Positions 1 through 8,984 of a stretch of 64,000 bases of DNA are shown in pieces (position 1 is the stretch's first letter; each line of letters opens with the position of its first letter). The notes beneath the pieces were generated by a model that saw only the letters and a list, made by a program, of their open reading frames with translations, was not told the origin of the DNA and searched no databases. Position numbers and translations under genes: made by a program. The stretch comes from Pirellulales bacterium (GTDB lineage: Bacteria > Planctomycetota > Planctomycetia > Pirellulales > Lacipirellulaceae): the NCBI GenBank assembly GCA_022448265.1, contig JAKVCC010000011.1, positions 62,001 to 126,000 of the forward strand. Reading direction: 5' to 3'.

Positions 1-1
1 G

Positions 2-580
2 CGTGGCGGCGTGCTCGGGATGGCCTCGGTACTGGCAAGCCTGTCGGGTGCGTCGCGGACCAGCCCAATTCTACGCGGCAACTGGGTGTCGGAGACCTTG
101 CTCGGCGAGCGCCTTCCCCGTCCGCCGGCCGATGTCCCCCAATTGCCCGAACAGGTTCCCGGCGACTTAACCGCGCGGAAATTGACCGAGCAACATACCT
201 CAGCACCCGAGTGTGCCAAGTGCCATTTGCGTATCGATCCGTATGGTTTTGCATTGGAGCAATACGATGCGATCGGGCGACTGCGACATGAATCCGCCGA
301 CACCAAGACAACACTTTTCGAGGGCAAAACGATTGAGGGAATCGAAGGCTTGCGCGACTACTTGGCGAGCAACCGGCGGATTGATGTCGTACACCAGTTC
401 TGCAAAAAACTGTTAGGATACGCGCTCGCCCGCGAAATACAATTATCAGACGAGCCACTTTTGCTTGCGATCGAGGAAAAACTTGCGCAAAGCAACTACC
501 GATTTAGCGTAGCGATGGAGGAGATCGTCAAAAGCCCACAGTTTCGCCAGATTCGTGGCAGACAGTATGGTGGTGAGTAG
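2..580 (+). CDS. C-terminal part of a planctomycete DUF1592/DUF1588/DUF1585 cytochrome-type protein (5' end outside window)
   Basis: The reading frame is open to the left edge, so only the last ~190 residues are present. They contain the DUF1588-like stretch (SGASRTSPILRGNWV followed by LLGERLP-PPADVP), a CAKCH haem-binding motif within SAPECAKCHLRIDPYGFALE, and a closing DUF1585-like region (FCKKLLGYALAREIQLSDEPLL). Full-length members of this family are secreted multi-domain proteins with a cytochrome c-like N-terminus, found mainly in Planctomycetes; their substrate is unknown. The DUF1552 gene 113 bp downstream is the usual partner of this family, which supports the call. The apparent ATG at 11 is internal. 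Confidence 0.85.
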   Translation, partial: RGGVLGMASVLASLSGASRTSPILRGNWVSETLLGERLPRPPADVPQLPEQVPGDLTARKLTEQHTSAPECAKCHLRIDPYGFALEQYDAIGRLRHESADTKTTLFEGKTIEGIEGLRDYLASNRRIDVVHQFCKKLLGYALAREIQLSDEPLLLAIEEKLAQSNYRFSVAMEEIVKSPQFRQIRGRQYGGE

Positions 581-693
581 ACTTTACGGAAACCGTGGAA
601 TAGAGTGGCATTGGGCCTAAGGCCTGAGTGCCATCGGCTCAGAACAAGAAACTGTTATGATACTGGTCGAGTCAACCTTTCTTTGCAAATGCA

Positions 694-1998
694 ATGAACA
701 ACTACCGACTTAGCCGCCGGACGATGCTCCGAGGTCTGGGTGTTTCGATGGCCCTGCCATGGATGGAATCTACCTGCGTCTGGGGCGATGCGGCTTCTTC
801 TAAAGAGCCGGCCAGTCAAGCGCCGACCCGCATGGCAATTTTGTTTGCCGGCTGTGGCTTTCATGCGAAGGAGTGGTATGCCAAAGGCCAGGGCGAGTCC
901 ATGGAACTTGGCAAGGTCCTGACACCGCTTACCGATTTTCGGGACCGCATGGTGTTTGTCCGCGGACTGTATAACGCCGAGGCACTCAAGGGCAACATCC
1001 ACAGTTCCCAAACAGGCAATTTATTGTCAGGAGCTCCGCTTTCCTCGGGAGGCACGATCCGGTCTGGCACAAGCCTAGACCAAGTTGTCGCGCAGCGGAT
1101 TGGGCATCAGACTAAACTACCCAGCCTGGTGCTCGGATGCGAAAAGTCGAATCCGTCTGTGCACAAAAACTATTCAATGCTTTACAGCTCACACATTTCG
1201 TGGAGCAGCCCCACAACGCCAACACCGCTTGAGGTGTATCCTGCCCTCGCATTTGACCAATTATTCAAAGACACCACCCAACTAGGTGATCAAAGCATAC
1301 TGGATGCCGTCTTAGAAGACGCCACAGACATCCGCCGTGACATTAGCCGCTTGGATCGGCAGAAGCTTGACGAATACTTGAACTCAGTCCGCGAGGTTGA
1401 GCAGCGAATCGAACGTGCCGGCATGCGGGGCGAATTACAAGGCTGGCGTCCCACCACGACCGAGCCCCAGATGCCCCGGCCCCACGACGGTTTTCCCCAG
1501 GACATCGTCGAGCACATGCGGCTGATGAGCGACATTTTGGTACTGGCCTTTCAAACCGACACCACACGGGTTTGCACGCTTAAGCTAAACAACGATCACG
1601 GCACGCTCCGCTTTCCGCACCTGGGCGTCGACTACATGATCCATCACCTGCTCTCCCATGGTGAGACGGACGACTGGCTGAAGGTCAACCAGTTCTTCCT
1701 GGAACAAGTCGCCTACATTGCCCGCCAACTCGATGCGATTCAAGAAGGTGATCGCACGTTGCTGGACAACTCGATGCTCATGCTTTGCTCTAGCATGCTC
1801 ACCGGTTCGCACGACGCATCGCGATTGCCGGTGGTCGTGCTAGGTAGTGCGGGCGGCCAGATCCAAGGCGGTCAAAACCTCGACTACTTCGAAGACACTA
1901 ACCGCCAGATGTGCCGGCTTTACTTGAGCATGATGGACAAAATGGGCGTGCATCTTGATAAGTTTGGCGACGCGGATCAGCGGCTCGCAGAAATCTGA
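694..1998 (+). CDS. DUF1552 domain protein, exported
   Basis: A 434-residue protein with a twin-arginine-like N-terminus (SRRTMLRGLGVSMALPW) followed by a DUF1552 body: MAILFAGCGFHAKEWY, FRDRMVFVRGLYN, and the C-terminal region with LLSHGETDDWLKVNQFFLEQVAYIA and a stretch resembling DUF1501/alkaline phosphatase-like folds. Length is normal for the family (about 430-450). It follows the DUF1592/1588/1585 gene on the same strand, the standard genomic pair in Planctomycetes. The biochemical role is unknown; export by Tat and a periplasmic or membrane-associated location are inferred. The gene ends one base from the stop of the convergent glycosidase gene, so there is no room for a separate terminator. 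Confidence 0.9.
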   Translation: MNNYRLSRRTMLRGLGVSMALPWMESTCVWGDAASSKEPASQAPTRMAILFAGCGFHAKEWYAKGQGESMELGKVLTPLTDFRDRMVFVRGLYNAEALKGNIHSSQTGNLLSGAPLSSGGTIRSGTSLDQVVAQRIGHQTKLPSLVLGCEKSNPSVHKNYSMLYSSHISWSSPTTPTPLEVYPALAFDQLFKDTTQLGDQSILDAVLEDATDIRRDISRLDRQKLDEYLNSVREVEQRIERAGMRGELQGWRPTTTEPQMPRPHDGFPQDIVEHMRLMSDILVLAFQTDTTRVCTLKLNNDHGTLRFPHLGVDYMIHHLLSHGETDDWLKVNQFFLEQVAYIARQLDAIQEGDRTLLDNSMLMLCSSMLTGSHDASRLPVVVLGSAGGQIQGGQNLDYFEDTNRQMCRLYLSMMDKMGVHLDKFGDADQRLAEI

Positions 1999-1999
1999 T

Positions 2000-4543
2000 T
2001 CATTTCCGCTTATAACCTTCTTCTGAGTCGATCTCAATTTTGGCCTCGGCCAACCCGGCTGTGGTTGCTACCAAGCTGATTTGGCCTGCCTGACGGCGCG
2101 ACTGGACGATGACCAGACTCCTGCCTTTGTAGACCTTGCGAAAATTTGACCTAGTCGATTCGAGAGATTGCTGATTGCCGTTGCCAATTCCTATGATCTT
2201 ACCGTTTCCGCTGATTTTGTAGCTCACCAGGTTCTGGGCACTGGGCACAAGCGTGCCCTTATCATCCAGAACTTCAACCACCACATGACAGACATCGCTG
2301 CCATCGGCAGCAATGGTGCTTCGGTCCGGTGTAAGGCGTATCTTTGACGGCTTACCAGCGGTAGCCAACTGGTGGGTGGCAACCACCTTGCCACCGTTTT
2401 TGCCCACCGCCCTGATCACTCCTGCTCGAAAATCAACCTTCCAAAGCGGCTTGTCAATGATTAGCCGCGGCATGTCCGGCCCGCTTGTCTGTCGCAGGGA
2501 ATAGTCGCTCTTGTCTCCGCTGGGACGCTGCTCGCCCAAGGATACACCATTGAGAAAAAGCTCCACGCTATCGCAATTGGTATAACTTCGGACATTAAGC
2601 TCTTCAGACTCAGACTCCCAGTTCCAATGCGAAGCAACCTGAGGCCAACCCCAAAAAGCCATCGGCCGTTTTGCCCAATTCTGTGTTTCGCAGACTAGGT
2701 AGACCACCGGCTCGTCTGACCATAGCGCTTGGCGATGATAGGCCCTGGGTTTTTTAAAGCTGCATAAATCAAGGAGTCCGACATGGGTCGCATGACTGGG
2801 CCACCACGAATGATCGATCGAACCCACGCCCGTCTCCCCTAGATAATCGGCGCCCGCCCAAAGGAACTGCCCAATAATGTGCGCGTGCCCGTTAGCGTAG
2901 AAATACGGATCGCCATAGTGGGATGTTTCGCCACCAAAAATAGGCTTGTCCCGCTTGGGTTGCTGGGCGAAATGCAGGAACCCACCGTAATGAAAATCTG
3001 CCACGTCTAAAAGTTCGTGGTAGCTGCCGCCGCTGATAGTGACCGGACGCGTTCCGTCATGCTGATTGACCGTACTGACAAGCATTTCAAGATTTTGCTT
3101 GCCTTTGCCCTTATGAACATTGTCCCCCAGTTCGTTACCCACACTCCAGAGAATGACCGATGGATGATTCCTATTGCGCTTGACCGTATCGCGCATGTCG
3201 GCCTGAGCCCAACGCTTAAAGTGACGGTGGTAGTGGTAGCCCCCCTCATCGCGCGGGTATTCCCACTCATCAAGATAACCTTCGTCGTACACCATGAGAC
3301 CAATCCGGTCACAAATATCCATTAGCGCGCCGCTGCGCGGCTTCACGAGGCGTACGGCATTGCAGCCAAGCGATTTAATCACTTCCAGCCTGCGCTCGGC
3401 CACCCGATCGGGAACTGCCACACCAACACAACCTGCGTCGTGATGAAGGTTCACGCCTTTAAGTTTCATCGGGCGGCCGTTGAGAGAAAATCCCGTATCG
3501 ACATCAAAATCCAAAACTCGAACGCCAATATTCGTATCCAACGCATCGATAACATCACCATCCTCGATGATCTCGTTGCGAACCACGTAAAGATACGGGT
3601 CGTCTACAGACCAGAGATGGGGACTGGCCAGCTCCATCCGTTGCGAGAACTCCGTCTGGCCGATTTTGACCAGCTGCATCGCGCCTGTTGAAGAGGCTAC
3701 TTCTTCTCCAGACTTGTCCAGCACGGTTGTTCTGAGCTGCACATTCCGCTCGGCCTCTGTTTCATTGAACACGATCGTCTTCGTAATAATTTCAGCTTTA
3801 TCTTTCGTAGCAATAGGCGTGGTGATAAATGTTTCCCAGGGGTCCAGATAGCACTTATCAGTGATCGTGAGCCAAACGTGCCGATAGATGCCGCTTCCGG
3901 TGTACCAGCGGCTGTTGGGCTGAGCCGAGTTATTGACCCGGACCGCAAGTAGATTGGGCTGGCCTTCTCCGTAGGTGAGATGCTCTGTCAAGTCGTACTT
4001 AAACGACACGTATCCATTCGGCCGACGGCCGAGGTATTGGTCGTTAATCCATACTTGTGAGTTTGTCGAAATACCGCCGAACTCGATCTCGATTCTTTTG
4101 CCTCGGCAAAACTCCGGCAGCACAAATAGCTTGCGGTACCACCCGAGTCCGGTTTCAGCAAATCCCCCGCCAGGTCCGCTGGCATTCGATTCGGCGAGCG
4201 GGTACTCCGTGCTCCAGTCATGCGGCACCTGAACCAATCGCCACCGCTTGGCCGCCGTATGCCCCACTGTACGGTGATTCCAAAGGTCCCCTTTTAGAAA
4301 ATACCAATCGAAGTCGAAACCGATGCGTTCCCTGACCCGGCGCATCCCACCAACTCTCACAGCGCCAGCGTTGCCACTAGCTTCGAGCTCTACCTCAAAC
4401 ACCGTCGCCGGCTGCATAAAGGACTCTTTTCGTTCAGCCGTTTCGCTTTGGTCGGTAACCGCCATCGCTGCGTACAAGGGCATGAAAAAGACAATCGCCG
4501 CTAAGGCAGCTGTGCGAATAAATGCCGCTCTGACTTCACGCAT
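2000..4543 (-). CDS. Secreted glycoside hydrolase family 2 protein (beta-galactosidase-like)
   Basis: From the start at 4543 this is an 847-residue protein with a signal peptide (MREVRAAF then hydrophobic AALAAIVFFMPLYAAMA). It has the GH2 order: sugar-binding jelly roll (GLGWYRKLF, VWINDQYLGRRPNGY), immunoglobulin-like domain, TIM barrel, then a DUF4982-like region (VELFLNGVSLGE) and a bacterial Ig-like tail (LTPDRSTIAADGSDVC). The acid/base glutamate is E471 in WSVGNELG and the nucleophile is E539 in FGGETSHYG, so it looks active. Family members release beta-linked galactose, mannose or glucuronate; the exact sugar cannot be told. An upstream ATG at 4618 would add 25 residues ahead of the signal peptide; neither start has a clear Shine-Dalgarno, and 4543 is preferred for the signal peptide. 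Confidence 0.9.
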   Translation of the reverse strand: MREVRAAFIRTAALAAIVFFMPLYAAMAVTDQSETAERKESFMQPATVFEVELEASGNAGAVRVGGMRRVRERIGFDFDWYFLKGDLWNHRTVGHTAAKRWRLVQVPHDWSTEYPLAESNASGPGGGFAETGLGWYRKLFVLPEFCRGKRIEIEFGGISTNSQVWINDQYLGRRPNGYVSFKYDLTEHLTYGEGQPNLLAVRVNNSAQPNSRWYTGSGIYRHVWLTITDKCYLDPWETFITTPIATKDKAEIITKTIVFNETEAERNVQLRTTVLDKSGEEVASSTGAMQLVKIGQTEFSQRMELASPHLWSVDDPYLYVVRNEIIEDGDVIDALDTNIGVRVLDFDVDTGFSLNGRPMKLKGVNLHHDAGCVGVAVPDRVAERRLEVIKSLGCNAVRLVKPRSGALMDICDRIGLMVYDEGYLDEWEYPRDEGGYHYHRHFKRWAQADMRDTVKRNRNHPSVILWSVGNELGDNVHKGKGKQNLEMLVSTVNQHDGTRPVTISGGSYHELLDVADFHYGGFLHFAQQPKRDKPIFGGETSHYGDPYFYANGHAHIIGQFLWAGADYLGETGVGSIDHSWWPSHATHVGLLDLCSFKKPRAYHRQALWSDEPVVYLVCETQNWAKRPMAFWGWPQVASHWNWESESEELNVRSYTNCDSVELFLNGVSLGEQRPSGDKSDYSLRQTSGPDMPRLIIDKPLWKVDFRAGVIRAVGKNGGKVVATHQLATAGKPSKIRLTPDRSTIAADGSDVCHVVVEVLDDKGTLVPSAQNLVSYKISGNGKIIGIGNGNQQSLESTRSNFRKVYKGRSLVIVQSRRQAGQISLVATTAGLAEAKIEIDSEEGYKRK

Positions 4544-4914
4544 GCCAGTATCTAGCAAGCTGTTTTTCAGATTTAATTGGAGAAGGCGAGTCAAACTGTC
4601 CCAGTTTTTTCTCGACATTGCATGTTTGTCCTTATCAAAAATGGCGATATGAATTAGAGCCGGTTAAACTAACCTATGGCTTGCCAGACGTACAGGCCGC
4701 AGCAACCCGCTCCACGCCAAAGAGCCACTCGCGTGGCAGGTCGAGATTTGACATACAGACAGTGACCGGTCTGGTAGTCTGCTGCACGCATAGTGCAAAT
4801 TGGCCTTGAGGCCATTACACTGTTACGCCCAAGCAAAATAGTTTTTGCGACGCTGGTCAATAAGGTCTTGCCAACTTGTTGGTTTGTCACGTGATTAAAA
4901 AACATTCGTCCGTC
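4544..4914. other. Divergent intergenic region between GH2 and FG-GAP genes
   Basis: About 370 bp separate the minus-strand glycosidase from the plus-strand lipoprotein, so promoters for both should lie here. A short inverted repeat CCACGC/GCGTGG sits near 4711-4737 with a 14-base loop; its role is unknown. No convincing gene, RNA or promoter consensus was recognised. Confidence 0.4.
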
Positions 4915-7191
4915 ATGAATTGTCAACCGCCGCGTGGTCACTGGGCCATCGTGCTCTTTGCGATCGGGCTCTTGGCGGGCATGGGCTGCCAGCAAGGTTC
5001 TGATGAGACCTTGCGAACAAATTCAGCAGAAGTGGCTTCGGCATCATCCTCTAAAGAGCCGCGGGTTCAGCCTGCCACCCACACCAAGATGCTAATGCGA
5101 TTGCGGCAGATCGCAGACAAGGCCCCAACCGAGCATCCTTGGATGGGATCCAAAAACGTTGAGACTTGGAGGAACCGCCTGGCTGCCATGGGGCCACAGA
5201 CGAACTTCACGCAGTGGCTCATCGGATATGTTCGATTAGCACGAGAGGAAGCAAAACAAGGCAGCGAGGCAGACACGATTGATACGCTCACCAAGGCTTA
5301 CGAACTGCTACCGAAACTATCTGGAAAGATTCCGCTAGAGGCAGAGAACGAACTCCGTTACCGGTTGGCACTTGCCTACCTGCGACTGGGAGAGTCGCAA
5401 AATTGTTGCGCTCAAAATACGGCTGACAGCTGCATCATGCCAATCCGCGGCGAGGGGATCCACCGACGGCGACAGGGTTCCGAGCAAGCCATTCGGTTTT
5501 TTGAAGAAGTCCTTGCAAATGCACCCACAACATCACCGCTTTGGTTGAAGGCAAAGTGGCTGCTAAATCTGGCGCACATGACGATCGAGGGCTATCCGCA
5601 TAATGTGCCTCACAAATATCGCATCCCTCCCGACGTATTCAAGTCCGACGAGGCCTGGCCACGGTTTGTCAATGTGGCTCCCAAGATGCACCTTGAAACG
5701 TTTAACCTACTAGGTGGCGTTATTGTCGACGACTTCAACGGTGATTTGCACCTGGATATCATAGCATCCACATACGACCCCACCGGGCAAATGCGTTGTT
5801 TTCTGAGCAATGGAAACGGCTCCTTTAGCGATGCCACCGAAGAGGCTCAATTAACGGGGATACTCGGCGGCATTAACATGGAACAAGCCGACTACAATAA
5901 CGACGGACATGTCGATATTTTCGTGCTTCGCGGTGGCTGGTGCGGAGAATTAGGCCGACATCCCAACTCGCTTCTGCGAAATAATGGCGATGGGACTTTC
6001 TCAGATGTAACGTTCGCAGCGGGGTTGGAGTCAAAGTCGTATCCGACACAAACTGGCGCGTGGGCCGACTACGACAACGACGGGCACCTGGACCTTTACA
6101 TCGGCAATGAACACTACAGCGGCGTACAAGCTCCCAGCCAACTATTTCACAACAATGGCGATGGAACCTTTACCGATGTCGCCGCATCGGCCGGGGTTGA
6201 GAACATGCGGTTTGCCAAAGGAGTTTCGTGGGGTGACTACGACCGCGATAGATTCCCAGATTTATACGTTTCGAATATGCTGGGCCTGAACCGTCTTTAT
6301 CACAACCAGGGTGATGGAACATTTGTCGACGTGGCCGAAGAGGCAGGCGTAGCGCTACCCAAGGCAAGCTTCCCAACCTGGTTTTGGGACTACAACAACG
6401 ATGGCCATCTTGACATCTATGTAGCCACAAACCTTGGAGTCTCAGAATCGTTGGCCAACGTCGTGAATAGCTACATGGGGGTGTCGCTTACTGGCGAAAC
6501 AGCACACCTTTACCAGGGCAACGGAACGGGGCGTTTCCGTAATGTCGCCCGGCAAGCAAATCTTGAACAGCACGTTTTGCCAATGGGGGTGAATTTCGGA
6601 GACCTGGACAACGACGGATATCTGGATTTCTACCTGGGCACTGGCTATCCGGACTACGAAGCGTTAATGCCCAACGTGATGTACCACAATCAAGGAGGCG
6701 AGCGATTTGCGGACGTCACCTTCAGTGGAGGTTTCGGGCACCTTCAAAAGGGCCACGGAATCGCCTTTGCCGACTTGGACAATGACGGCGATCAGGATGT
6801 GTACGCGCAATTGGGCGGCGCCTATCCCGGCGATCGATTTAACGACGCCCTCTTCGAAAATCCTGGATCAGCAAATCACTGGATCGCCGTTCGGCTAATT
6901 GGTACACAAAGCAATCGATCAGCGATCGGCGCCCAAATCAAGATCACGATCGATGGCCGGGACTCACAGATTTTTCGCACGGTTAATAGCGGAGGAAGCT
7001 TTGGCGCCAATCCGTTGAGGCAAACCATTGGCATAGGGGAAGCTGAGAATGTACAACAACTAGAGATATTTTGGCCGACCTCTGGAAAAACCCAGATATT
7101 TCACGATATACCTGCGGACGTTCTAATTCGAATAGTGGAGGATGAAGAGGAGTTGCAGGTCCACAATCTGACGCCGGTGTCGCTCCACTAG
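4915..7191 (+). CDS. FG-GAP (VCBS) repeat lipoprotein with C-terminal ASPIC/UnbV domain
   Basis: About 758 residues from the ATG at 4915, chosen because it starts directly before a lipoprotein-type signal (hydrophobic VLFAIGLLAGMG followed by Cys); the upstream in-frame ATG at 4876 would bury that signal. Residues ~95-215 look helical and TPR-like (LRYRLALAYLRLG). Residues ~270-640 hold at least six FG-GAP calcium-type loops such as DYNNDGHVD, DYDNDGHLD and DLDNDGYLD. Residues ~655-735 form an ASPIC/UnbV domain (NHWIAVRLIGTQSNRSAIGAQI). Proteins of this kind are predicted surface beta-propellers for ligand binding; no enzymatic motif is seen. It is read away from the GH2 gene and precedes a sugar isomerase gene by 37 bp, possibly co-transcribed. 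Confidence 0.88.
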   Translation: MNCQPPRGHWAIVLFAIGLLAGMGCQQGSDETLRTNSAEVASASSSKEPRVQPATHTKMLMRLRQIADKAPTEHPWMGSKNVETWRNRLAAMGPQTNFTQWLIGYVRLAREEAKQGSEADTIDTLTKAYELLPKLSGKIPLEAENELRYRLALAYLRLGESQNCCAQNTADSCIMPIRGEGIHRRRQGSEQAIRFFEEVLANAPTTSPLWLKAKWLLNLAHMTIEGYPHNVPHKYRIPPDVFKSDEAWPRFVNVAPKMHLETFNLLGGVIVDDFNGDLHLDIIASTYDPTGQMRCFLSNGNGSFSDATEEAQLTGILGGINMEQADYNNDGHVDIFVLRGGWCGELGRHPNSLLRNNGDGTFSDVTFAAGLESKSYPTQTGAWADYDNDGHLDLYIGNEHYSGVQAPSQLFHNNGDGTFTDVAASAGVENMRFAKGVSWGDYDRDRFPDLYVSNMLGLNRLYHNQGDGTFVDVAEEAGVALPKASFPTWFWDYNNDGHLDIYVATNLGVSESLANVVNSYMGVSLTGETAHLYQGNGTGRFRNVARQANLEQHVLPMGVNFGDLDNDGYLDFYLGTGYPDYEALMPNVMYHNQGGERFADVTFSGGFGHLQKGHGIAFADLDNDGDQDVYAQLGGAYPGDRFNDALFENPGSANHWIAVRLIGTQSNRSAIGAQIKITIDGRDSQIFRTVNSGGSFGANPLRQTIGIGEAENVQQLEIFWPTSGKTQIFHDIPADVLIRIVEDEEELQVHNLTPVSLH

Positions 7192-7228
7192 AACCACCCG
7201 ATGGAGGCAGTTTTTCGCTGCTTGAATT

Positions 7229-8077
7229 ATGAAATTTGGGATGAATCTGTTGCTTTGGACCGGCGAGTTGGACGACGAGCTGCTGCCAGTCCTCGAATCG
7301 TTAAAGGCCATGGGATTCGACGGCGTGGAGGTGCCGATGTTCAATACCGATCTCGATTACACCGCCTGGGGCCGGCGATTGGATGACTTGGGGCTAGATC
7401 GCACGGCCGTTGCGGTTCGCAACGAAGACGATAATCCAATCAGCTGCGATGCAGCCGCGCGGGCCAAAGGCGTAGATGCCAACAAGCGAACCCTGGACTG
7501 CTGCAGTGACCTGGGTGCCACGCATATGGTGGGCCCGTTCCATTCGGCCATAGGTGCGTTTAGCGGAGAAGCTCCCACGGACTCCGAATGGAAGTGGGGC
7601 GTCGACAGCATGAAACAGGTTGCCGAACATGCAGGCGATGTCGGCGTCACTTTGGGAGTTGAGGGGCTGAACCGATTCGAAATCTACCTGATCAACGCCC
7701 ACGCCGATACGGCCCGCTTCGTTCGGGAGGTCGATCACCCTAACTGCCGCATGATGTACGATACCTTCCATGCCCATATCGAGGAAAAGGACGTCGCCGA
7801 AACCATCCGCCAGTGTGCCGACGTACTCTGCCATGTTCATGTCTCGGAGAACGACCGCAGCACGCCGGGGCAGGGTGCGGTGCGCTGGGACGAGACGTTT
7901 CGCGCGCTGAAAGAAATTAACTACGACGGATGGCTGACCATCGAGGCTTTCGGCCAAGCACTACCCGAACTGGTCGCAGCAACCAAAATTTGGCGGCGGA
8001 TGTACGAAACCGAATCCCTGCTGGCTCGTGACGGCCTCGCCTTTATCAAGGCCCAATACCAGAAGTATTGGGCTTAA
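7229..8077 (+). CDS. Sugar phosphate isomerase/epimerase (xylose isomerase-like TIM barrel)
   Basis: A 282-residue cytoplasmic TIM barrel of the AP endonuclease 2 superfamily (tagatose/psicose 3-epimerase and IolE/IolI-like). The metal-ligand set is complete: Glu in GVEGLNRFE, Asp in MYDTFHAHIEE, His in CHVHVSENDR and the final Glu in LTIEAFG. The N-terminus MKFGMNLLLWTGELDD and FDGVEVPMF are typical. The likely reaction is ketose or inosose epimerisation; the substrate cannot be assigned. It lies 37 bp after the FG-GAP lipoprotein. Its 3' end overlaps the 3' end of the convergent DUF1080 gene by 32 bp. Confidence 0.88.
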   Translation: MKFGMNLLLWTGELDDELLPVLESLKAMGFDGVEVPMFNTDLDYTAWGRRLDDLGLDRTAVAVRNEDDNPISCDAAARAKGVDANKRTLDCCSDLGATHMVGPFHSAIGAFSGEAPTDSEWKWGVDSMKQVAEHAGDVGVTLGVEGLNRFEIYLINAHADTARFVREVDHPNCRMMYDTFHAHIEEKDVAETIRQCADVLCHVHVSENDRSTPGQGAVRWDETFRALKEINYDGWLTIEAFGQALPELVAATKIWRRMYETESLLARDGLAFIKAQYQKYWA

Positions 8078-8798
8078 TCTCAGGGAGACTCTCATCCTGG
8101 GCAATCACTCGATACACTACGTTGCGAAATTGCACGGTCATCGGCGGCCCGGCATGGAGCTGAAATGCCAGCACACCTGATGGCCGCACATGCTTGTCGT
8201 GATCAATAAATTCGCAGGTCACCACACCGTTGATCACGTGAATGATACGGTTGCCTTTGGCTAGGATGTGGTAATCGTTCCAGTCTTCCTTCTTGATATT
8301 CCTTTGGATTGCGGCCGAGTTGCCCACCAATCCAGACTCTGATTTACCGTCTTGGTCGACCACAATTCTTTGGCCGCGATTTGCCATAATGCCCCGCCAG
8401 CGCTCTCCGTAAAGGATTCCGGAGTAGGTGTCTCCCGCCTCGAAGTCCGCCTGATAGCCTCCCACCACCCACTGCGCATCCTCGACTTCAAAACTACGGT
8501 ATTGGATCCCCGAGTTGCCGCCCACAATCTTATATTGCAGCTTGAGCTCGAAGTCGGCCACGTCTCCGCCGCGCCAAATGATGAACGTGTTTCCTGCTGT
8601 CGGGTTGTCCGCGGTCGTTTTGCCGGTGATAGCCCCATCAGCAACACTCCAGAAGGCCGGATTACCGTCCCAGCTTTTGAGTGTCTTGCCGTCAAATATC
8701 GAGACAAATTTGGGCGACTTGGCGTGGGAATATTCGGCAGCCATGAGAGAGAAGACTACCGTCAGAGTAACTGTGAATCGTTTTATCAGTGCCTGCAC
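8046..8798 (-). CDS. DUF1080 (3-keto-disaccharide hydrolase-like) secreted protein
   Basis: A 250-residue protein beginning at a GTG at 8798. This start is chosen because a perfect AGGAGG lies 9 bases upstream and because the protein then opens with a compact signal peptide (LIKRFTVTLTVVFSLMAAEYSHA). A longer frame reaching 8900 lacks such support. The mature part is one DUF1080 domain with FVSIFDGKTLKSWDG, GGNSGIQYRSFE and the closing HAGPPMTVQFRNV. DUF1080 is a concanavalin-like fold, and members act on 3-keto-glycosides or bind glycans. Its downstream end overlaps the isomerase gene on the other strand. Confidence 0.9.
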   Translation of the reverse strand: MQALIKRFTVTLTVVFSLMAAEYSHAKSPKFVSIFDGKTLKSWDGNPAFWSVADGAITGKTTADNPTAGNTFIIWRGGDVADFELKLQYKIVGGNSGIQYRSFEVEDAQWVVGGYQADFEAGDTYSGILYGERWRGIMANRGQRIVVDQDGKSESGLVGNSAAIQRNIKKEDWNDYHILAKGNRIIHVINGVVTCEFIDHDKHVRPSGVLAFQLHAGPPMTVQFRNVVYRVIAQDESLPEIKPNTSGIGP

Positions 8799-8807
8799 GA
8801 AATCAAG

Positions 8808-8813
8808 CCTCCT
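8808..8813 (-). promoter_or_regulatory. Strong Shine-Dalgarno AGGAGG for the DUF1080 gene
   Basis: Reads AGGAGG on the minus strand and ends 9 bases before the GTG at 8796-8798. It decides the start of the DUF1080 gene; such perfect sites are rare in this window. Confidence 0.75.
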
Positions 8814-8984
8814 GTTTGGATTGCCGAAAAACCAGTTATGACTGTTTAAGCAGAATAGCGAGTCTGGCCGAAAAAGTCGACCAGATATTGGCCCACCCAA
8901 CGTGACTCAGGCGTCCTCGCTTGCGGGGGCGAACTGGCGTGCTACCCAAGTGGGGACGCTTATGCTATGGCCCAAGCACTTCCG

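Noticed and set aside
3017-3325. Plus-strand frames inside the GH2 gene
   Set aside because: They are antisense shadows of the glycosidase; the minus-strand frame has the catalytic motifs.
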